NCBI GenBank assembly: GCA_030619885.1
Contig: JAUXAN010000016.1
Location: 1-46,260, forward strand
Source: a bacterium
GTDB taxonomy: Bacteria; Hydrothermota; DG-26; JAUXAN01
Length of the DNA: 46,260 nucleotides
Direction of reading: 5' to 3'
Part shown: piece after piece, positions 32,592-41,148 of the stretch
Position numbering within the stretch: position 1 is the stretch's first letter
Layout: every line of letters starts with the position of its first letter
Made by a program: the position numbers and the translations under genes
The notes under the pieces: generated by a model
What the model saw: only the letters and a program-made list of their open reading frames with translations
Told to the model about the DNA's origin: nothing
Database searches by the model: none

Positions 32592-33194
32592 CTATTCCAA
32601 TCTGTATATGAATGTTATTATCCCTTCCTGGTAGAGTTGGGGCGCCTCTTTCGGTAGGAGCGAGAATCGCCATTGTGATAGGGAGGAAATAGTCAATCTC
32701 TCCAATGTTGGGTCGCCTTTCATTAATGGGATGATTTCCCCCACATTACCTTCTGGTGAGACCGAAAATCTGAATTTTAAAATCACCTCTTTTTGGAGCC
32801 CCTCTGGATATTGAGGCAGTACCTTCCATACTATGGAGCGTTTAGAGATTTCCCCTGAAAGTGTGAAAGTTGAACGTTCACCAATGGTTTCTATTTCTCC
32901 AGTTTCTTTCTCACCCACATCTATGGGTTTTGGTTCAAGTTTGCTTTCGATTGCCATCTTCTCATAAACAGGGAGTGGGATCTCCTCTTTATAAAAACTT
33001 GATAGAGGGAGGTTAACCGCCCCCTTACTCCCCAGCTTTTTTATAGGTTCTTCGACAGTTTTGAACTCGAGTGTTATAAAAGTGGGAGCCTCTTTCTTCA
33101 TCTCGATGACTACAAAAGAGAAAACGACCAGTAGTAGGATATGAAAAGAAAAGGATGCGAAAAAACCTATGCTCGTTTCTTTTTTTATCTGCAT
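32592..33194 (-). CDS. TonB-like energy-transducing protein
   Basis: A 200-residue protein with one N-terminal membrane anchor (IGFFASFSFHILLLVVFSFVV), a linker and a C-terminal TonB fold (LKFRFSVSPEGNVGEIIPLM, ISSLSQWRFSLLP). It would span the periplasm and pass the energy from ExbBD to outer-membrane receptors. The Pro-rich linker is short. It lies one base after the exbD-like gene. Confidence 0.85.
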   Translation of the reverse strand: MQIKKETSIGFFASFSFHILLLVVFSFVVIEMKKEAPTFITLEFKTVEEPIKKLGSKGAVNLPLSSFYKEEIPLPVYEKMAIESKLEPKPIDVGEKETGEIETIGERSTFTLSGEISKRSIVWKVLPQYPEGLQKEVILKFRFSVSPEGNVGEIIPLMKGDPTLERLTISSLSQWRFSLLPKEAPQLYQEGIITFIYRLE

Positions 33195-33195
33195 C

Positions 33196-33600
33196 TCATT
33201 CTGCCTTCGGTTGGGTTGCTATAATGAATTTCTCTCCACCGGCACCTTTCGCAATGTCGAGGATTTCAACTGCACGCTCAAGGGGCACCTCTCTATCTGC
33301 CCTCAATACTATCAACTGCTCGGGTTGTTCTATTAACCTTTGATAGATCCTACCCGGGAGGGTCGCGATGTCTACCGGTTCATCCTCCAGATATATCTCT
33401 CCACTTCCAAGCAAGGTTATTGATATATTTCTCTCAATCTCGGCATCTCTCGTTATCGCCTTTGGTAGTCTAACCCTTATCCCTGGCTGGACTATGAAGG
33501 TAGATGATAGGAGGAAGAATATAAGAAGCAGAAGCACTATATCTGCGAGAGAGATGAAAGTGAAGGATGTTTTTATCCTGTGCGTTGATCTGATATCCAT
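33196..33600 (-). CDS. ExbD/TolR-family protein
   Basis: A 134-residue proton-channel subunit. One membrane helix (FISLADIVLLLLIFFLLSST) contains the conserved Asp that carries protons, followed by a periplasmic domain with IYLEDEPVD and LRADREVPLERAVEILDIAK. It works with ExbB and TonB. Sits between them, four bases after exbB. Confidence 0.95.
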   Translation of the reverse strand: MDIRSTHRIKTSFTFISLADIVLLLLIFFLLSSTFIVQPGIRVRLPKAITRDAEIERNISITLLGSGEIYLEDEPVDIATLPGRIYQRLIEQPEQLIVLRADREVPLERAVEILDIAKGAGGEKFIIATQPKAE

Positions 33601-33604
33601 TGTT

Positions 33605-34213
33605 TTACTCCTTTAAAAGATTTAGAATATCCTCTGAGTTTGTCTCCATATCGAGGACGAAGCTGTCTACCTTTGACACGAGGTAGTTGTAGAATATTAA
33701 AGCAGGGATACCAACTGCCAGTCCTGCAGCAGTTGTGACCAGTGCCTCCCATATCCCACCGGCGAGCACAGATGCATTAACATTACCTCCAAGGACCTGG
33801 ATTTTCATAAATGCCTTGATCATTCCGGTAACGGTTCCTAAAAACCCGATAAGTGGAGCAATCGCTGCAATAGTTCCTAATATACCAAGATTTTTTTCCA
33901 ACTTATGCACTTCTACCTTTCCAGCATTTTCAACCGCAGTTCTTATCTCTTGTTTTGATCTATCTTTCAATTCGAGCCCTGCTTTGATGAGCGAAGCAAT
34001 CGGGACTTTCATTCTCTCACATAGTACCTTGGTCTTACCTATACCTCTTTTTCCGATTGTACTTTTAATCTCATAGATGAATGTTTTTGTATCCACACTA
34101 CTATGATGCAGGACTATTAACCGCTCTATGAAAATTGCGATCGCAATGACAGAACATATTCCAATCGCTATCATCAACCAACCACCTTTTGCAATTATTA
34201 CAAACAAGTTCAT
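33605..34213 (-). CDS. MotA/TolQ/ExbB-family proton channel protein
   Basis: A 202-residue inner-membrane protein with three predicted helices (WLMIAIGICSVIAIAIFIER; LGILGTIAAIAPLIGFLGTV; EALVTTAAGLAVGIPALIFY). The GTVTGMIKAF turn and the AxAPLIGFLGTV helix are diagnostic. It forms the ExbB pentamer around ExbD. First gene of the exbB-exbD-tonB-purC unit, with SD GGAGGG. Confidence 0.95.
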   Translation of the reverse strand: MNLFVIIAKGGWLMIAIGICSVIAIAIFIERLIVLHHSSVDTKTFIYEIKSTIGKRGIGKTKVLCERMKVPIASLIKAGLELKDRSKQEIRTAVENAGKVEVHKLEKNLGILGTIAAIAPLIGFLGTVTGMIKAFMKIQVLGGNVNASVLAGGIWEALVTTAAGLAVGIPALIFYNYLVSKVDSFVLDMETNSEDILNLLKE

Positions 34214-34246
34214 TTTCCCTCCTTAATTTTATTTATTGTTTATCGA

Positions 34247-34275
34247 ACTATATCAATTCTCTACCAATTTGTCAA
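34247..34275 (-). promoter_or_regulatory. Sigma-70 promoter of the exbB-exbD-tonB-purC unit
   Basis: Minus strand: TTGACA at 34275-34270, spacer of 17 bp, TATAGT at 34252-34247. The exbB-like ATG is at 34213. Confidence 0.75.
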
Positions 34276-34323
34276 GAAAAAAATTGCAACCGAAGAGTTC
34301 GCAGAGAACACAGAGTTTTAATA

Positions 34324-34352
34324 GGACACAGATTTACGCAGATAATCGCAGA
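34324..34352 (+). repeat. Dispersed repeat GGACACAGATTTACGCAGAT, copy
   Basis: A diverged copy of the 8632 family, in the gap between the exbB promoter and the ARPP-1 gene. Confidence 0.7.
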
Positions 34353-34481
34353 TTAAACCACTTTCTCCTTTCAGAGCAAAAACTGCAGCGCCGCATGACC
34401 GCAGCACTGCAGCACTATAGACACCCTTCTATCCTTCATCCTACATCTTACATCGTACATCTCTTATCTTCATTCAGGTAA

Positions 34482-35633
34482 TCACTGCTTATACAAATTC
34501 AAGTGCTGTAAGTTGCCTTTATTGTCACGGGATTCATTTCCGATGATTTGGTCGGTCTCTAACTCATAGTTGCAGTTGGAGTTGTACTTTTTGAGTTCCT
34601 CGGTCTTTGCCGTCTTTAGTTCCTCAAAAAACGCAAGAATATCCTTTTTCCCAGGAGGTTTTATGCTCGTCACTTCAGTACCTATTGCATCGAGTACATA
34701 CGCCTTGAGGAGTTTTCCTTTTACCTTGGCAAAGAACTTGGAATTGGCAAATATGTCGACGCATACTATCTCGCCATTGAGAGTCATTATCATTCCTACC
34801 ATATTCTTATCTTTGAGACCGTTTTTCATTGCTTTGAGGTAAGGCTTGCTTCTTTTCTCAATGTCTTTGCTTTCAACTATCGCATTGTAGGTCCCGCTTG
34901 TAGTTTCCGCCTTATTCACCTGACATGCTTTACTCACTTCTCTCCATACTTCTTGCTGGTCTTTGAACTGGAGGGCGCTCCTTACTTCTTTGCATCCTAC
35001 AGCTTCAGCTGATTTAAACTTTGTAGATTTGCCGTGCCATCTTCCGTGTTCAACGCACTTAACTGAAACTTCTACTTCTTTACCTGCAGGAATGAGGACA
35101 TCATAAGAGATCATTCTATCCTGCTTTCCACCGATGATAACCTCTCCTGCCATAATGTAGATGGGTTTTCGTCCAGTATTTTTTATCACCACAACTGGGA
35201 CTGATTCCGACTCTTTCTCAGTTATTATAATAATCTTGGATTCTTGAGCCTCATCTAAAGTGAGATAATTTTCTACCTTAATCGTTGTCTTCTTGAAAAC
35301 CGGGAATATGGCAAGGTGCTTGTACACTGCTGGTTTTTTGACTACAAAGTCTTTCTCAATCTCGAATGGGAAATCATCCGTTCCATCCTTTATCATATAA
35401 GCAATAAGGTCATCGTTCGCTCCAGCCTTTTTAAGTTTAATAATATCCTTAGTTGATAGATCGAAAATCTTACCCTTTTCGGCAATATGCGTCTTAATGA
35501 CTTCTTCACCAACCTTTGCCTTGAGAAGTTTAATAATGTCACTGACGTTCTTATTACTATCAATTCCGAGTGACCACATAAGGTTCACGCCTACAACTAT
35601 GACGCAAAGCATTATTACGATTTTTCTAACCAT
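34482..35633 (-). CDS. Secreted ARPP-1/DUF6569-like protein
   Basis: About 383 residues. A signal peptide (MVRKIVIMLCVIVVGVNLMW) is followed by a small helical domain (VSDIIKLLKAKVGEEVIKTH) and a 300-residue ARPP-1-type domain (YLTLDEAQESKIIIITEKES, NTGRKPIYIMAGEVIIGGKQ, VKCVEHGRWHG). The domain's function is not known. The start at ATG 35633 has AGGAGGT seven bases upstream; the GTG at 35642 is too close to the SD. It stands alone. Confidence 0.75.
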   Translation of the reverse strand: MVRKIVIMLCVIVVGVNLMWSLGIDSNKNVSDIIKLLKAKVGEEVIKTHIAEKGKIFDLSTKDIIKLKKAGANDDLIAYMIKDGTDDFPFEIEKDFVVKKPAVYKHLAIFPVFKKTTIKVENYLTLDEAQESKIIIITEKESESVPVVVIKNTGRKPIYIMAGEVIIGGKQDRMISYDVLIPAGKEVEVSVKCVEHGRWHGKSTKFKSAEAVGCKEVRSALQFKDQQEVWREVSKACQVNKAETTSGTYNAIVESKDIEKRSKPYLKAMKNGLKDKNMVGMIMTLNGEIVCVDIFANSKFFAKVKGKLLKAYVLDAIGTEVTSIKPPGKKDILAFFEELKTAKTEELKKYNSNCNYELETDQIIGNESRDNKGNLQHLNLYKQ

Positions 35634-35734
35634 TACTTTCACCTCCTTTCTTTTTAACTTTTATACATCCTTTATCTTCTCATTTGTATATACAACCAAA
35701 ACAGTCTGTTTATTCCAAAAACTATAATAAAATT

Positions 35735-35839
35735 ATGTCGAGACAAGCAAGATTTGATTACGAGGGACAATTCATGAACGAACAAACGAACGCCTGCCCC
35801 CGGGGATATAAAAATCTTGACACAATTACTTTCAGTTAA
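35735..35839 (+). pseudogene. Possible 5' remnant of a RAYT-type transposase
   Basis: MSRQARFDYEGQF resembles the usual start of REP-associated tyrosine (Y1) transposases (MxRxxRxxxxGxxYHV...), then the frame leaves the family and stops 34 codons after the ATG. Only 12-13 residues support it. It would fit with the REP-like motifs found in this window. Confidence 0.4.
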
Positions 35840-35845
35840 TAAACT
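35817..35845 (+). promoter_or_regulatory. Promoter for the PNPOx-like gene
   Basis: TTGACA at 35817-35822 and TAAACT at 35840-35845 with 17 bp between. Confidence 0.45.
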
Positions 35846-35947
35846 GCTATAAGGATAAGGAAAGGAACATCTACAGAGATGTATGGAGTTACCTGACAGG
35901 TCGACAATGGGGGATAATTTAAAAAGTTATTCAAGGAGGAAATAATT

Positions 35948-36367
35948 ATGAAAAAAGAAGAGGCTATCGAACAAGGGTTAGCACTAGTAAATAGATCTGA
36001 ATTCGCAATGTTAGGGACTAATGGTAGTGAAGGTTATCCTAACATTAGAGCAATGATAAAAATGGAGAATGAAGGTTTAAAGAAAATATGGTTTAGCACA
36101 AATACCTCTTCAAAAAAAGTAGCACAACTCAAAAAGATCCCAAAGGCGTGTGTTTATTTCGTTGATTTTGATAAATGGATGGGATTAATGTTAGTTGGAA
36201 TTATTGATATACTCCAAGACCCAGAATCAAAACAACGACTTTGGCGTGAGGAATTTGAAAAGTATTACCCTTTAGGTGTGGGTGACCCCGATTATTCTGT
36301 CCTACATTTCACAGGACAGTGGGGGGAGTATTACCATGGTTTGGCTACTATAACCTTTGAACTTTAG
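35948..36367 (+). CDS. Pyridoxamine-phosphate-oxidase-fold (general stress) protein
   Basis: A 139-residue split-barrel flavin-binding protein. SEFAMLGTNGSEGYPNIRAM is the core motif, then KKIWFSTNTSSKKVAQLKKI and ACVYFVDFDKWMGLMLVGII. The true PNPOx substrate residues are absent, so the role is probably flavin or F420/heme binding in stress. Strong SD AAGGAGG. It is followed by the attC-like dyad, suggesting that it is or was a gene cassette. Confidence 0.88.
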   Translation: MKKEEAIEQGLALVNRSEFAMLGTNGSEGYPNIRAMIKMENEGLKKIWFSTNTSSKKVAQLKKIPKACVYFVDFDKWMGLMLVGIIDILQDPESKQRLWREEFEKYYPLGVGDPDYSVLHFTGQWGEYYHGLATITFEL

Positions 36368-36416
36368 ATTGTTTAGAAAGCAACAAAATGGTTGTGATGA
36401 TTAGTCGGCTCGGATC

Positions 36417-36508
36417 AGATAACAGGTGGATATGCGGTTCGCACCTTCGGTGTTTTCTCAAACTCTTCACTATGTTCGAAACTTCGCATATCCCCCCAGC
36501 CGTTAAAC
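36417..36508 (+). other. attC-like recombination site
   Basis: A 92-bp imperfect dyad between two small genes. The outer ends are AGATAAC (36417-36423) and GTTAAAC (36502-36508; matches GTTRRRY). GGATATGCG (36428-36436) pairs with CGCATATCC (36485-36493), extended by GG/CC pairs around one mismatch. A loop with CACC-TTC-GGTG lies inside. The form is that of an integron cassette site, but the left core (expected RYYYAAC) is not fully conserved and no integrase is present. Confidence 0.55.
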
Positions 36509-36544
36509 GAAATTATTTTAAAAAATTAAAAATTCGAGGATAAA

Positions 36545-36970
36545 ATGTTGGTATTAAAAATATGTATTATCATTGGAGGAATTTTATCAGTTTTTATGAT
36601 TATTTTTCATAGTCAATTTTATAAACTTTTTAACTGGAAAAAAGACTTTGAAAGAATAACTCAAGGTAACCAAAAAATATTTTATACAATACATTTTGCA
36701 TTGATTTTTTTATTTATTGCCTTTGCTTGTTTTTCATTGATTTATACTGATGAACTTAGTCAATGTACAGGAGTTGCGTTTGGAATTACTCTATCTTACT
36801 CTCTATTTTGGTTATGGCGTACTATTTGGCAGATAATTTATTTTAATCCTCACAAAAGCAACAATGTTCAAAAATTAGTATTTCTTCATTATTTTTTGGT
36901 CTTCATATTTTTAATGCTATTTATTGTGTATCTTATTCCAGTCATATTTAAAATATTTGGAAAGTACTGA
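36545..36970 (+). CDS. Small integral membrane protein of unknown function
   Basis: A 141-residue protein with four hydrophobic segments: ICIIIGGILSVFMIIFHSQF (near 7), FALIFLFIAFACFSLIYTDE (near 52), GVAFGITLSYSLFWLWRTIW (near 76) and HYFLVFIFLMLFIVYLIPVI (near 114). Family not recognised. It is AT-rich and sits right after the attC-like site, as cassette genes do. Confidence 0.75.
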   Translation: MLVLKICIIIGGILSVFMIIFHSQFYKLFNWKKDFERITQGNQKIFYTIHFALIFLFIAFACFSLIYTDELSQCTGVAFGITLSYSLFWLWRTIWQIIYFNPHKSNNVQKLVFLHYFLVFIFLMLFIVYLIPVIFKIFGKY

Positions 36971-37062
36971 GGGTCAGGTCTTTAATTTTAAATTTTTCTT
37001 TGCCGCAGGTTTTGCTTTTGGGGTTATTACTTTTATCATAATATTTATGCCTGACTCCTCTA
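36970..37062. repeat. REP-like element with inverted ends
   Basis: Begins GGGTCAGGTCTTTAATTTTA and ends ATGCCTGACTCC; the ends are inverted repeats (GGGTCAGGTC against GGAGTCAGGC). Such TCAGG-ended elements are typical substrates of RAYT transposases, a suggested link. Confidence 0.5.
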
Positions 37063-37138
37063 CGGGTCAAGTTCGATAACCGATTACCGATAGCCGACAA
37101 CCGAATGAACAACGTCCGGCACCATTTATCTTTCTGTA

Positions 37139-37166
37139 TTGACAAGTTGATTTTTGTTTATATATT
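37139..37166 (+). promoter_or_regulatory. Promoter of the isocitrate dehydrogenase gene
   Basis: TTGACA at 37139-37144, 16-bp spacer, TATATT at 37161-37166; ATG at 37200 with SD GGAGGT. Confidence 0.7.
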
Positions 37167-37199
37167 TCATAAAAGAAAGTTTAATGTAAAGGAGGTAGT

Positions 37200-38510
37200 A
37201 TGAAATTTGATAAATTGAAAGTGCCCGAAGACGGTGAGAAGATAGAGATAAAAGACGGCAAGTTACAGATCCCTGATAACCCGATTATTCCTTTTATAGA
37301 AGGCGATGGGATAGGACCGGATATTATGAGCGCAGCAAAAAGGGTCTGGAATGCAGCAGTGGAATACGCCTACGGTGGAAAGAAGAAGATAGTGTGGATG
37401 GAGATATATGGTGGTGAGAAGGCTCAAGAAAAATACGGCGAGGTGCTGCCCGATGATACATACAATGCTATAGAACATTTTATCGTGGCTATAAAAGGAC
37501 CACTCACTACGCCTGTTGCAGGTGGGTATAGAAGCCTCAATGTGAGTATGAGGCAGAGATTGAATCTGTATGCATGTATTAGACCGGTAAAACATTATAA
37601 GGGCGTTCCTTCTCCAGTAAGACATCCAGAGAAATTGAATGTTATCGTATTTAGAGAGAACACCGAAGATGTTTATGCGGGAATAGAATGGGAACAGGGG
37701 ACACCCGAAGTAAAGAAAGTGCTCGACTTCTTTAAAAAAGAGATGGGCGTAAACATACGGGATGATTCAGGAATAGGCGTGAAGCCCATAAGTATTACAG
37801 GCACGAAAAGACTGGTTAAAAAGGCGATACAACATACTGTAGAGAGAAAAAGAAAGAGTGTCACACTGGTTCACAAAGGAAATATTATGAAGTTCACTGA
37901 AGGGGCTTTCAAGGACTGGGGGTTTGAAGTTGCTAAAGAAGAATTCCGTGACCACATCATAACAGAAGATGAACTCTGGGACCAGGTGAAGGGACCTGAT
38001 GGGGTTACGCCTACAACAAAACCGGGCGCCTTTGCTGAGTTGAGGGGTGGAAAGGAAGCAGGAGACTCAGGAGGGCGAATTATCGTTAAAGACAGGATTG
38101 CAGACCAGATGTTCCAGCAGGTTCTACTTCGTCCTGATGAGTATGATGTGATTGCCCTGCCAAATCTCAACGGCGACTATCTTTCAGATGCGTGTGCCGC
38201 ACAGGTGGGTGGACTTGGGATGGCACCAGGGGGGAACATTGGTGACTACACAGCACTCTTCGAGGCAACCCATGGCTCTGCACCAAAGTATAGGGGTATG
38301 GATAAAGTGAACCCATCTTCACTCATCCTATCAGGTTTTATGATGTTGGAATATCTGGGATGGTTTGAGGCGGCAAAATTGATAGAGGATGCTATTGAGA
38401 AGACCATCACTCAGAAAAAGGTTACTTATGACCTTGCAAGACAGATGGAGGATGTTAAACCGATAAAAACATCAGAGTATGGAACCGCATTGATTGAAAA
38501 TATGAAATAA
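37200..38510 (+). CDS. icd: NADP-dependent isocitrate dehydrogenase
   Basis: A 436-residue enzyme oxidising isocitrate to 2-oxoglutarate with NADP+. The N-terminal EGDGIGPD, substrate motif [36 protein letters not shown] and cofactor region [20 protein letters not shown] (with downstream Tyr/Arg typical of NADP users) place it with the E. coli type. It makes reducing power for biosynthesis and feeds the NfnAB system downstream. A degraded IDH-family copy is at 31016. Confidence 0.96.
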   Translation: MKFDKLKVPEDGEKIEIKDGKLQIPDNPIIPFIEGDGIGPDIMSAAKRVWNAAVEYAYGGKKKIVWMEIYGGEKAQEKYGEVLPDDTYNAIEHFIVAIKGPLTTPVAGGYRSLNVSMRQRLNLYACIRPVKHYKGVPSPVRHPEKLNVIVFRENTEDVYAGIEWEQGTPEVKKVLDFFKKEMGVNIRDDSGIGVKPISITGTKRLVKKAIQHTVERKRKSVTLVHKGNIMKFTEGAFKDWGFEVAKEEFRDHIITEDELWDQVKGPDGVTPTTKPGAFAELRGGKEAGDSGGRIIVKDRIADQMFQQVLLRPDEYDVIALPNLNGDYLSDACAAQVGGLGMAPGGNIGDYTALFEATHGSAPKYRGMDKVNPSSLILSGFMMLEYLGWFEAAKLIEDAIEKTITQKKVTYDLARQMEDVKPIKTSEYGTALIENMK

Positions 38511-38590
38511 TTTCCATTTTCTTATTTTCTCTTTAGTATCCAAGACAATCAGTGTCTGATTGTAATTACTAACATTAGACAGGAGGCATT

Positions 38591-39778
38591 ATGAAGATAC
38601 TTATCCTTTTTTACGGTGTTTTTGGCGTGGAATATACGCTTTTTGAAATGGAAGGAGAGAGAGAACTCGCAAGGGGGATAATAGAAGGGATTGGTACAAA
38701 GACTGCCATCAATACATATAAATACCCTGATGGAGAGACAGAACACACAGTCAAAGAAGTGAGCAACCCAGTTTCTGCTATAAAATGGATTTTGCATACC
38801 CTGACCTCTAAAACCGTTATTAAGAATGTTGAAGAAATAGATGCAATAGGTCACCGGGTGATACATGGAGGAACAAAATATAGTAGAGCAACCATTATAA
38901 ACAATGAGGTGCTGAACGATGTGGTCGATTTTTCGGACCTTGCACCTGAACATAACCCCTTTAACGCACAGGGAATAAAAGCATCGAGTCAAGTTTTTCC
39001 CAGCACGCCACAGGTTGCCGTTTTTGATACCGCCTTCTACTCCACTTTAAAACCAGAGGTCTATCTTTATGGGTTGCCGTATCAATTCTATACCCAGTAC
39101 GGGATAAGGAAATACGGTTTCCACGGAATCGGACACCTCTGTGCTGCGGTTGAGGTCTCAAAACTGATACACAGGTCGCTCAAAAGAATGAGAATCATAT
39201 CTTTGCATATTGGACGTGGGTCTTCAATAACGGCAATAGATAAGGGTGAGGCGGTCGACACCTCTATGGGCTTTTCACCCACAGGTGGACTTTTGATGAA
39301 GACGAGGTGTGGAGACATCGACCCGCTGATCGTTATATACCTTGCAGCGAAGGAGAATCTCTCTCTAATAGGTGTTGAAAATATTTTGAATAAAAATAGT
39401 GGAATTTTAGGGCTTGCAGGAACTACCAGTTTAAAAGAACTGGCTGAAAAGGCAGAGAAAGGAGAGAAACGAGCGGTCTGTGCTCTGAACGCATTCGTCT
39501 ATCGGATTCAAAAATATTTTGGGGGGTATTATGTCTCTATGGGTGGAGTGGATGCATTCGTTTTAACATCGAGAGACGATGATTCAGTTCCACTCATTAG
39601 AAGCAAGATTATAAAAAAGTTGGAATTTTTAGGTTTAAAACTGGATGAGAAGAAAAATGAGAAATGTTGTGATAAAACCATGGAGATAAGCACCCGGAAC
39701 TCGAAGGTGAAGATATTTTTCGTTCCCAGGAACGAGGAATTGTGCATCGCTCGTGAGACAAAAGAGGTAGTGAAATGA
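38591..39778 (+). CDS. Degenerate acetate-kinase paralogue (probably not an ATP-using kinase)
   Basis: A 395-residue protein with the full acetate-kinase fold. Kept: GHRVIHGG (substrate Arg), VAVFDTAFY (catalytic Asp), KYGFHGIGH (catalytic His), LLMKTRCGDIDP (catalytic Arg) and VPRNEELCIARET (metal Glu). Lost: the NxGSSS loop is FYGVFG (Asn7 to Phe, Ser10 to Val, Ser12 to Gly), the HxGNG adenosine loop is HIGRGSS (Asn to Arg), and the GGIGEN phosphate loop is SRDDDS. So acetyl-phosphate and acetate residues stay while ATP-phosphate residues are gone. Its stop overlaps the canonical gene by 4 bp. It may be a sensor or a partner of the true kinase. Confidence 0.85.
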   Translation: MKILILFYGVFGVEYTLFEMEGERELARGIIEGIGTKTAINTYKYPDGETEHTVKEVSNPVSAIKWILHTLTSKTVIKNVEEIDAIGHRVIHGGTKYSRATIINNEVLNDVVDFSDLAPEHNPFNAQGIKASSQVFPSTPQVAVFDTAFYSTLKPEVYLYGLPYQFYTQYGIRKYGFHGIGHLCAAVEVSKLIHRSLKRMRIISLHIGRGSSITAIDKGEAVDTSMGFSPTGGLLMKTRCGDIDPLIVIYLAAKENLSLIGVENILNKNSGILGLAGTTSLKELAEKAEKGEKRAVCALNAFVYRIQKYFGGYYVSMGGVDAFVLTSRDDDSVPLIRSKIIKKLEFLGLKLDEKKNEKCCDKTMEISTRNSKVKIFFVPRNEELCIARETKEVVK

Positions 39779-40947
39779 GAATACTGGTCTTAAACTGCGG
39801 TAGTTCTTCGGCGAAATATCAACTTTTTGATTACGAAGAGGTAGCAGCGAAAGGTTCGGTTGAAAGGATTGGTGAATCGGTCTCTCTCTTCACTCACTAC
39901 TCTGAAACATTCCAAACTAAAAAATCGCCGATAGATGCACCTGACCATACAAAGGCGATCGACAAAATCCTCGAAGCCTTGAATGCTAAAGAGAAGAAGA
40001 TAGATGCTGTAGGCCACAGGGTTGTGCATGGAGGTGAGAAATTTTCATCATCGGTCCTCATAGATTCAGAGGTAATGAAAAGGGTCCAGGACTGCATCCC
40101 CCTGGCACCACTGCATAATCCATCAAATATAAAGGGGATAGAGGCATGCAGTGCCCTCCTTCCCGGTGTGCCTCAGGTTGCAGTCTTCGATACCGCTTTC
40201 CACCAGACACTGCCCGACTATGCCTATATTTATGGGATTCCATATTCTTACTATAAAAAGTACCGAGTCCGAAGGTATGGATTTCACGGCACCTCACACT
40301 ACTATGTTTCAAACAGGGCTGCAAGACTCTTAAACAGACCTATTGAGGAGTTGAAGATAGTTACCTGCCACCTTGGAAATGGGTGCAGTATTGCAGCGGT
40401 TAAATATGGCAAATCTGTAGACACATCTATGGGCTTCACACCCCTTGAGGGACTTTTGATGGGGACGAGGTCGGGTGATTTCGACCCTGCAGTAGTCTTA
40501 TTTTTGATGGAGAAAGAAAATTTAGACACGGTTGGAGCGAATTCAGTCTTCAATAAACGGAGTGGTCTTTTAGGTATCTCACAGACTGCAAACGATATGA
40601 GAGAGATATTGAGGGAATCTAAAGAAGGGAATGAACTTGCTACCCTTGCGTTCGAGGTATTTACCTACAGACTGAAGAAATATATCGCTTCTTATTCTGG
40701 TGTAATGGGTGGGGTGGATGCAGTTGTATTTACAGGTGGCATCGGAGAGAATGCAAAAGAAGTTAGAGAGAGCAGTCTTTCAGAACTCGAGTTTATGGGG
40801 GTGGAATTGGATAGAAGGAAAAATGACGAACTCTCTGCCGGAGAGCATATAATCAGCAAAGAGGATTCTAACGTTGCTGTATTGGTCATTCCTACGAATG
40901 AGGAACTTGTGATTGCTAAAGAGACGGAGAGGATATGTATTTCTTAA
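39775..40947 (+). CDS. ackA: Acetate kinase
   Basis: A 390-residue canonical acetate kinase: LNCGSSSAKYQLFD (Asn7, Ser10-12), GHRVVHGG, VAVFDTAFHQ, RYGFHGTSH, CHLGNGCSIAAV, GLLMGTRSGDFDP, VFTGGIGEN and PTNEELVIAKET are all intact. It makes ATP and acetate from acetyl phosphate, a main energy step in anaerobes. No phosphotransacetylase is in the window. It follows its degenerate paralogue by overlap, and a repeat region separates it from nfnA. Confidence 0.97.
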   Translation: MRILVLNCGSSSAKYQLFDYEEVAAKGSVERIGESVSLFTHYSETFQTKKSPIDAPDHTKAIDKILEALNAKEKKIDAVGHRVVHGGEKFSSSVLIDSEVMKRVQDCIPLAPLHNPSNIKGIEACSALLPGVPQVAVFDTAFHQTLPDYAYIYGIPYSYYKKYRVRRYGFHGTSHYYVSNRAARLLNRPIEELKIVTCHLGNGCSIAAVKYGKSVDTSMGFTPLEGLLMGTRSGDFDPAVVLFLMEKENLDTVGANSVFNKRSGLLGISQTANDMREILRESKEGNELATLAFEVFTYRLKKYIASYSGVMGGVDAVVFTGGIGENAKEVRESSLSELEFMGVELDRRKNDELSAGEHIISKEDSNVAVLVIPTNEELVIAKETERICIS

Positions 40948-40989
40948 ATGAACTCAAATAATGTGTAAAAAAACACCGAATGACATTCA

Positions 40990-41015
40990 CCCCGCACTTA
41001 CACACAAGTGCGGGG
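40990..41015. repeat. Perfect hairpin after ackA
   Basis: CCCCGCACTT (40990-40999) and AAGTGCGGGG (41006-41015) flank a 6-base loop. It could pause or end transcription, but no T-run follows. It begins TTCACCCCG like the palindromic family, so it might be a diverged member. Confidence 0.5.
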
Positions 41016-41047
41016 CGGGTTATCACGAATAAATATAAGGGTTTAGA

Positions 41048-41126
41048 TTGCTTGGGATTTGGGAATTGGGATTTATTTTGGATTTTGAATTTGGTAGTAT
41101 TGGGGTTTCCCAGGTTGAGGCATAGT
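41048..41126 (+). repeat. Dispersed gene-upstream repeat, copy 3
   Basis: CTTGGGATTTGGGAATTGGG, TTTATTTTGGATTTTGAATT and TGGTAGTATTGGGGTTTCCC, ending with CATAGTTTAATATGAAT just before the SD of nfnA. Confidence 0.8.
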
Positions 41127-41148
41127 TTAATATGAATGGGGGATTTTT

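Noticed and set aside
38591-39778. Butyrate kinase
   Set aside because: The motifs KYGFHGIGH, VAVFDTAFY and DTSMGFSPTGG are those of acetate kinase, not butyrate kinase; both tandem genes are of the AckA type.
40990-41015. Rho-independent terminator after ackA
   Set aside because: The hairpin is perfect but is followed by GGGTTATCAC rather than a T-run; it is more like a repeat element.
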